Shown here one piece after another: positions 57,723-64,000 of a DNA stretch of 64,000 nucleotides. Source of the stretch: Mactra quadrangularis (taxonomy: Eukaryota; Mollusca; Bivalvia; Venerida; Mactridae); contig CM046303.1 of assembly GCA_025267735.1 (NCBI GenBank), positions 20,016,403-20,080,402 on the forward strand. Direction: 5' to 3'. The notes below the pieces were generated by a model. The model had not been told where the DNA came from. It saw only the letters and a program-made list of their open reading frames with translations, and did no database searches. Both the position numbers and the translations under genes were made by a program. Each line of letters opens with the position of its first letter. Position 1 is the first letter of the stretch.

Positions 57723-60540
57723 ATCCTTCTGTATTGACATGCAGCTAGACTAAATTTGTGCTAAGCCATTGATATACCATATACATTGTATATTTGAAGA
57801 TAAATGTAATTCAATATGGAAACAGGAGCAGTTACAAATAGTTTTGTTAAAACCATCAAGTTACAAAAATGTAAATTTTGTTGTAAGATCAGTAGATCAA
57901 ATTACATCTGTCATCATTATTATCATAACAGCAAAAATAACATCCTTTCATCTTTTATACCTGTACATACATACCGTATTGTTCCATTTTAATGCCCCCA
58001 GGGTTAATTTACCAAATGGGAAGGGGGGCATTTGATACTTGGGTGATAAAATCAGCAATTTTTGTTTCTTCCATTTATGGAATATCCAGTCAGTCAGTGT
58101 GTTTTAAATTTGTAATGTTGAATTGTTGTAATGATTTACTTACAATACTGACCATAATAACTAAGAGTGCAGTTATAGTAAAGTTAAATCAAGTTTAGAG
58201 TTTGATGTTTGTTTTGAAAAAAGGGTGAAGGATAATTTGTGGGGGTGATAAAAGGGCACTATACAGTATATGTATAATAGTATGTATATTAAATGGTTAT
58301 ATGAAATACTGTGAGCTTAGAACTTCTTACATCATTTATTAACACTTTTTATCATCTTTCACATTTCCTGACACTCTTGAAGTAGGAGCATTGGTCTAGA
58401 GGTAGGACATGCACTTAGAGATCTAAAGATTCCTGTTTCTGATTCCATAATGACCTGCCATGGCTTGGATTACAACCACCAGTTTTGAAGTCCAGTTTCC
58501 TACTACAACATGACTGCATTTGACCACTTATCAATCCGTAATACTTTTTGAGGCATGGGTTTTTTGGGTTGTTTTAATCACTGAATGACTTAAATAAAAA
58601 GAAAATTTAATTAGAAAAGAGATTTTTCAACATTCTTAAAGCTGAAAAATGCTGCCTCATTTTTGTACAATATAATATTTCAGTGCCATTCATCAGGTAT
58701 TGTTTTCAGGGTCTCAGAATATAAAATAACTTCACTCAAACTTGTAAGAAAATTTATGAATGAATTCCTAACAAAACCACAACCATGGCTTTCAGTAATT
58801 TAAGTAAAAAAAACAAGGCAATGGAATAAAAAACATGTGTAAATCAGTTTATTAACACTATGAAGTGATAACATGATCAAAAATTGGCTTTACAATTATG
58901 GTTTGTCAGCAATCACTAGTCTCATACAGGTACTTGTACGCCTGAGTGTGAAAGTAAATAGAGGCGGACAGATAGAGGCCAGATAGCAGATTGTGTCAAA
59001 AATTAGTTTAGATGAATGAATATCATGCTAGTTTCATCTGTAAATATATACCTTGAGTGGTGACTGTCTTGCTCAACCTCCCAAGGGGCTAATTACAATC
59101 CAGGTTGAATTCCTGTCCCTAACTACGAGGATGATGAAGATGATGATGATGGTTTGCTGATTTTAAAATGTTAAATTGTAATGACTATAATACTGGTATA
59201 ATATTTTAACTATTGCCACACCTTCAATTATCCATATGTGACTACTTATGCTTGTCACAATGCAGTTAAGTAAAAAATTGAAGTGCAGCCAGGGCTTCTA
59301 TATAAATGTTCAGCCGACTTTACCATTTTTTACATAACCCTAGATCCATGAAATCACCTTCAGGCAGGTGATCTCTCACAGTACTCATTTTCACCAATAG
59401 TAAATTTCTTGCTCAAGGAAATTAGTGGCCCACCCAGGGTGATTTGAACCTATAACCTCTTGATCCCTAACCTACCATGGCTCCTACAAAGTACTTTCAG
59501 TACTTTGATTATACTTTGTCCTACAAACCATTTAATAAACACCAAGTGTCATTTTATGGTAAAAATAAACAATACATAGTTTTTATTATCATGAATGAGA
59601 TCATAAAAAACATCGAACTAACTGGTCACAAAATACTTGACACATTAATGTACCAGGTCATTAATTCAGACATTGTTTTCTCTGGGACTATAACCACGGC
59701 AACCAATGACCCAAGCTATTCTAATATTTGTTCAGGAAGTCATCAGTTTGTGGCCTCTTTCAGCTTCAATAATTAACTAAAAAATCAATGAAAATTTACT
59801 GGGCACTGGTTCCGGTATTAAATTAGGGTACCAGTACTTGTATTAGTAAAGCATACTAGAGACTTCATTGAGAGCCAGGAACCATAGAAAAAGCCAATAA
59901 ATGGTTTGTCAGTATGTTATGACAAAATATTGAAGATATTATCTGACTGGACAGCTGTTAGACATTGATAGGACCCAAGTGTTGATTTGAAAAAAGGATT
60001 AAGGGGCCTAGGCACCACCTATGTGATTTTTCAGAATACTAGTATAACATGTTGAAAACTGGATACAAAATTATACAATTTGAGTCTGGACCCCTCAATA
60101 ATCAACTATCTTGGTTCTGTACCTTCCTACTCATTGAATCAATAGTTTTAGGGTGCAAGTGTGCCAGCAAACCCCTCAGAAAAAATCTTTGGTTGTACTC
60201 CCATGGAAAACAATTTTAAACTACATGGACTTCATTCAAGTACTATATCAATGATAGAAACCTCCGTTAAAAATTCACTTATTCAATTTTACTCTTTTCA
60301 AACATTTTTTTTTCAAACCATTGATATCTAATACCCATACTTATAAAGTAAAATATCCAATATTAATAATCAGGGAATCAGGGTAATTCAATACACAAAA
60401 AGAAACATTAGTAAAAAATCAAAATATCAATCTCTTAAATCAGTGTTCAATAAAAATCATCATTTGATCATTGATTTTAAAATGATAGTATCATACATTT
60501 ACTACATTGATTTTCGTTCATGATTTTCTTATAATATTTT
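57723..60540. other. Stretch with no confident gene
   Basis: Contains a G-rich repeat-like block at 57970-58265 ('aatgcccccagggttaattt', 'gggaaggggggcatttgata'), a tRNA-like SINE head near 58390-58470, and on the minus strand a SINE-like patch at 59330-59475 with a B-box complement 'ggtgatttgaacctataacc'. A 99-codon plus-strand frame at 59477-59776 has no motif I recognise. Confidence 0.45.
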
Positions 60541-61200
60541 AATCAAAGGGGCCTAGAAACTAATAACAAAGATAAGTCTTGGCCTAATTCACAATCCATT
60601 TTTCTATCAAATGTAATGAAGGGGAAATTAAAACAAATGATAAGATTATAACTGGCCTAATACACCAACAATAAATTTTCCTACCCAATGCAATGAATCA
60701 ATTTTCCTATACAATGCATTATAAAGGGACATTATAAAAACAAATAATAATAATAATATCATATAGCTTGTTTAGGATAACTTGAGACAAAATACAACGA
60801 TACCATTTTTATACACTGGTGAATATAAGTTTAGTACACGTAATTATCGACTATTATCAGTGTGTTTTTATGTAGTAAATTTAGTACAAAAACACACGTT
60901 CCACGCATTTAGACAAGTTTAATACTTTCATTACACAAAATCAGCTGACCTCCCTGTTTTATGAAATACCTGAGTCCAAAATATGTAAACAGACTTAGTC
61001 GTTTGTCTCAAGTTATCCTAAACGAGCTATACTTAGTCTAATACACAACCAATTTTTCTATCCAATGTAATAAATGGACCCTTAAACCAATAATAAGAAA
61101 ATACTTGGCCTTATACACAATTAATTTTTCTACCCAGTGTAATGAAAGGGACCTAAAACAAATACTAAGACTATAGTTAGCCTAATACACAATCAAGTAT
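60541..61200. repeat. ~72-bp tandem repeat split by a DNA element
   Basis: Units built on 'aaagggacctaaaacaaata', 'ataagactatacttggccta' and 'atacacaatcaatttttcta' plus 'cccaatgtaatga' occur on both sides of 60774-61029, with spacing near 72 bp (for example ~61076 to ~61147). Confidence 0.75.
60774..61029. mobile_element. 256-bp TIR element flanked by TA, inserted in the 72-bp array
   Basis: Left terminus 'tagcttgtttaggataactt' + 'gagacaaa'; right terminus is the complement of 'tagctcgtttaggataactt' + 'gagacaaa'. TA on both sides (60772-60773 and 61030-61031). Nothing coding. Tc1/mariner-like by target duplication. Confidence 0.9.
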
Positions 61201-64000
61201 TTGTACATGCACTAAAAGTGTATTCAACATAAAATACATCATACAATACACTCTCTCATACAGTATAGTTTGAAGTGAGAGTTAAAAGGTTGAAAAATAT
61301 GTCAGGAAATATGAAGGATTAATATTAATGGTGTTGGACTAAACTAGACTATAGAAACATTATTGTTGTTTAATTATATTGGAATTGTTGTAACAATAAC
61401 TAGGACCATCAGAGCTCATCTTTATAGGTAAGTCTTATGTTTTAATGGACAGTGATTGTAAGGTACTGACTATACACACTTAGCATGATTATAAGTTTTG
61501 AGATTTTCATTTGAGATTTTATACAAAATTAATGTATTTCTTATTCTGATTCATTATTTGATTAAAACTGTGACTGTTGGGTTAACTTAGGAGTACTGAT
61601 TACAATAAATGTGTCATACAGCATTCCTTAGTTAATTGAAAATTAATTAGATACAATCAAAACAGAGTTTGGTGTTTACTGTTAAGAGGGTAAAACTTTG
61701 TAGTAGAAAGTATTGGAGAGTAAGAACTGGATTTAGAAAGGAGCCTGCTTGTGGTATGAACAGGACTTACTAGGGAACCTGCTTGCAACATAGAAACTGG
61801 GATCTAGTAGGGAGGTAGATTTACACATAATGAGCAGGATTTAGTAGGGAGTCGGGTCACAACATGGTGAGCAAGTACAATTACAGGATGTAATAGGCAG
61901 ATTGTAGAATGAACAAATAAGGTCATATTATCCTTGTTTAAAACCATTATTTAAAGTTAAAGGAAGTGAAGATCATTTACATATGATCAAATAAGGGCAT
62001 AATTGTTAACAAATACTTAAATTACTACAATTATACTGAAGTTTTTATAGATAATCTATGTATACATGTGACAATTATATATTGTTTCATTTTAATACAG
62101 GAAATATTGTAACATTGTGAAAGTGTATTTATTCTATCTATTGTTAACAGTCTTGATAATTTAAACAGACAGATAAAAGTATTTACGTTTTCAAGTATGC
62201 ATTGAATGCTATACAGCAATAAATGTTTGAAATTCTTACAACTTGGAAAGTAAATGTTTTAAACATTTAGTGAAAATATTTGTTCATGAAATAAAGACTT
62301 CATTGTCTGAAAACAGCTTTATTAGCTATAGCTTTATGTGTAAAGATAAAAAAAATATGTGTAATGACTTGTATAAGATAGTCTGTGATATTACAACTTG
62401 TCTTTGTGAAGAAATTTTCTCTTCAAAACAAAATGGATTAGACAATTAAATCAGGACAAGTTGAAATTTGTCTTACTATAACTACTGTCTGACCTGTATT
62501 TCACAGGCTAATAGCACAAAACAGTTGTAACTGGTAACTCACTCTTTTTTTAACTTGAGTTACAACTAATTTGCGCTGAACCTGTGATTTGATGACCAAT
62601 TTGGTAGGACTGTTATGATTCAGTCGTTATAGACTTTATTATAGAGTTTTTAAAGTTATACAATAAGTAATTTCTTGTATAACAATAAATTACATTTGCT
62701 ATAGGAATGAACTAGTATGAGTAATCTTCACATTTGTTATAATATTATATAATTCGTTTTATTCAGTGACTAATCTACAAGATTCTTCAGGAATCTGATA
62801 TACTAGAGAGATATTAATCTAGATTTCCTACAAGCTAGTAAGTCATCATGTCATCAAGATTGGAATTTAGTATATTTATTCACCATCATGGTATGTAAGG
62901 TTTTTTTTATAAAACTGTCTCTAGTAATATGTTTACCTTGACTACAAAATCACTATACTAATTTATAGCTTAATCAATCTACCATTGTTTTGTTCTATGA
63001 TGTGCAAAAATGCGGGGGGGTTCACACTAATATTTTAAGATAATGCACATTTTTGGCTCATACACATGAACATCCCAATCTGAATCTCTTATTAATTGGC
63101 TTTGAGACAGGTTATATTGTACAATGCAGAATACGTAAATAACTATAAGCTAAAAATACTTTTTGAAACACTAGAAATTTTTACAACATGGTGGGGCTCC
63201 TATCTGGTCCTTCAAAAATACAAGTCTGGGGCCCAATTGGCCCCTCTACAATTGTAGCTGATCTGTATCCCTGGATAATCTCCCCCTTTAAACAAACTCT
63301 CACAAAAAAACATATTTTCATTAAGTAATGCTATATCTTTATTATAAAATATTGTACATCAATCCCTTTTCTAATAAATGTTAATTCAGAGTCTACAACA
63401 ATAAAACATGGTATGGAATCTAAACAATGGAACTTTTCTCCATGAATTAATATAATATATTGGTTCTCATAATTGAGACATTTTCATGCAGTTTTTGTTT
63501 CATTGTTTTCTTGGAGAAACCATTAATTTACACCCTCAGTGTTCTAGATGTAGTTGAGGCAGTCAGGCCTCTAGAGATCATTAAATCTCTGACAGGAAAC
63601 AAATGTATTCAATATTAAATGCATGTAGTCTGACATGTAGGAAAGGAATTTTCTTTCCGTGTTAACATGGAAACCAGTCTGTAGATAAAGTCTAAGATTA
63701 CAGACTGGTTTATAGTATAGTATACAGTCAAACCTGAGTTTGTGCTCACTTATATCAAACTCACATGTGGCATGTTATACCCTAACTTAGTCAAAATGCA
63801 TCTCAAAATTTGACCTTAAAATGTTCTAATTTTCATCTGTTTTAGGCAGCCACCTGTCTTAAACATCCATGCTTTAATAGTTCCCCCATGTTGCTGTTGA
63901 ATACAATCATAACTGTCCAAGGCTTAATAATGATAACTGTATCTTAGTGCTCACCTGGATTTAGTAAAACCTTGAATTAAACAATTTACTTCATAGTCAA
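61201..64000. other. Window end with no confident gene
   Basis: AT-rich DNA. A 68-codon plus-strand frame (62243-62449) has four or more cysteines but no recognisable domain. A short repeat end 'cagtcaaacctgagtttgtg' starts at 63726. No ASH2L exon was recognised on the minus strand. Confidence 0.4.

Noticed and set aside
62243..62449. Cysteine-containing 68-codon plus-strand frame
   Set aside because: No recognised motif, no promoter or splice context, and AT-rich like its surroundings. Left as unsupported.

Overview
This is an AT-rich, intron-rich, repeat-dense animal nuclear window. The two conserved genes are metazoan. A single-exon Toll-like receptor, several tRNA-derived SINE families and many short non-autonomous DNA elements (one with a ~162-bp internal tandem repeat) suggest a lophotrochozoan, most likely a bivalve mollusc. 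That placement is inference, not proof.

Layout. (1) 232-27430, + strand: the last 26 exons of INTS1, the Integrator complex scaffold. They encode 1230 residues plus stop; the gene starts before the window. Its introns carry SINEs, a LINE 3' end, Tc1/mariner-type and hAT-like short elements and a pearl-like repeat. Exon 3 is followed by a 76-bp tandem array that repeats its own 5' splice site. (2) 27431-32052: INTS1 3' UTR and a convergent intergenic region with a broken mariner and an inverted second copy of the pearl-like repeat. (3) 32053-40393, - strand: the last four coding exons of ASH2L (SPRY C-terminal half, COMPASS/MLL core subunit). Its introns hold a 44-bp minisatellite with many nuclear-receptor half-sites. 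(4) 42805-44892, + strand: an intact intronless Toll-like receptor. No more ASH2L exons could be seen up to 64000, so the receptor probably lies inside an ASH2L intron, antisense to it. (5) 45-64 kb: mostly repeats, namely 25-bp, 34-bp (with a 748-bp higher-order period), ~60-bp and ~72-bp tandem arrays, a hAT element with a perfect 8-bp target duplication, a palindromic element, nested SINEs, a LINE end, and one possible promoter with a small first exon near 53.4-53.7 kb.

The three recognised genes do not form one pathway. INTS1 acts in snRNA 3' processing and promoter-proximal Pol II termination, ASH2L in H3K4 methylation, and the receptor in innate sensing. INTS1 and ASH2L converge tail to tail. 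All exon joins were read by eye from splice sites, reading-frame continuity and remembered family resemblance; no search was run.
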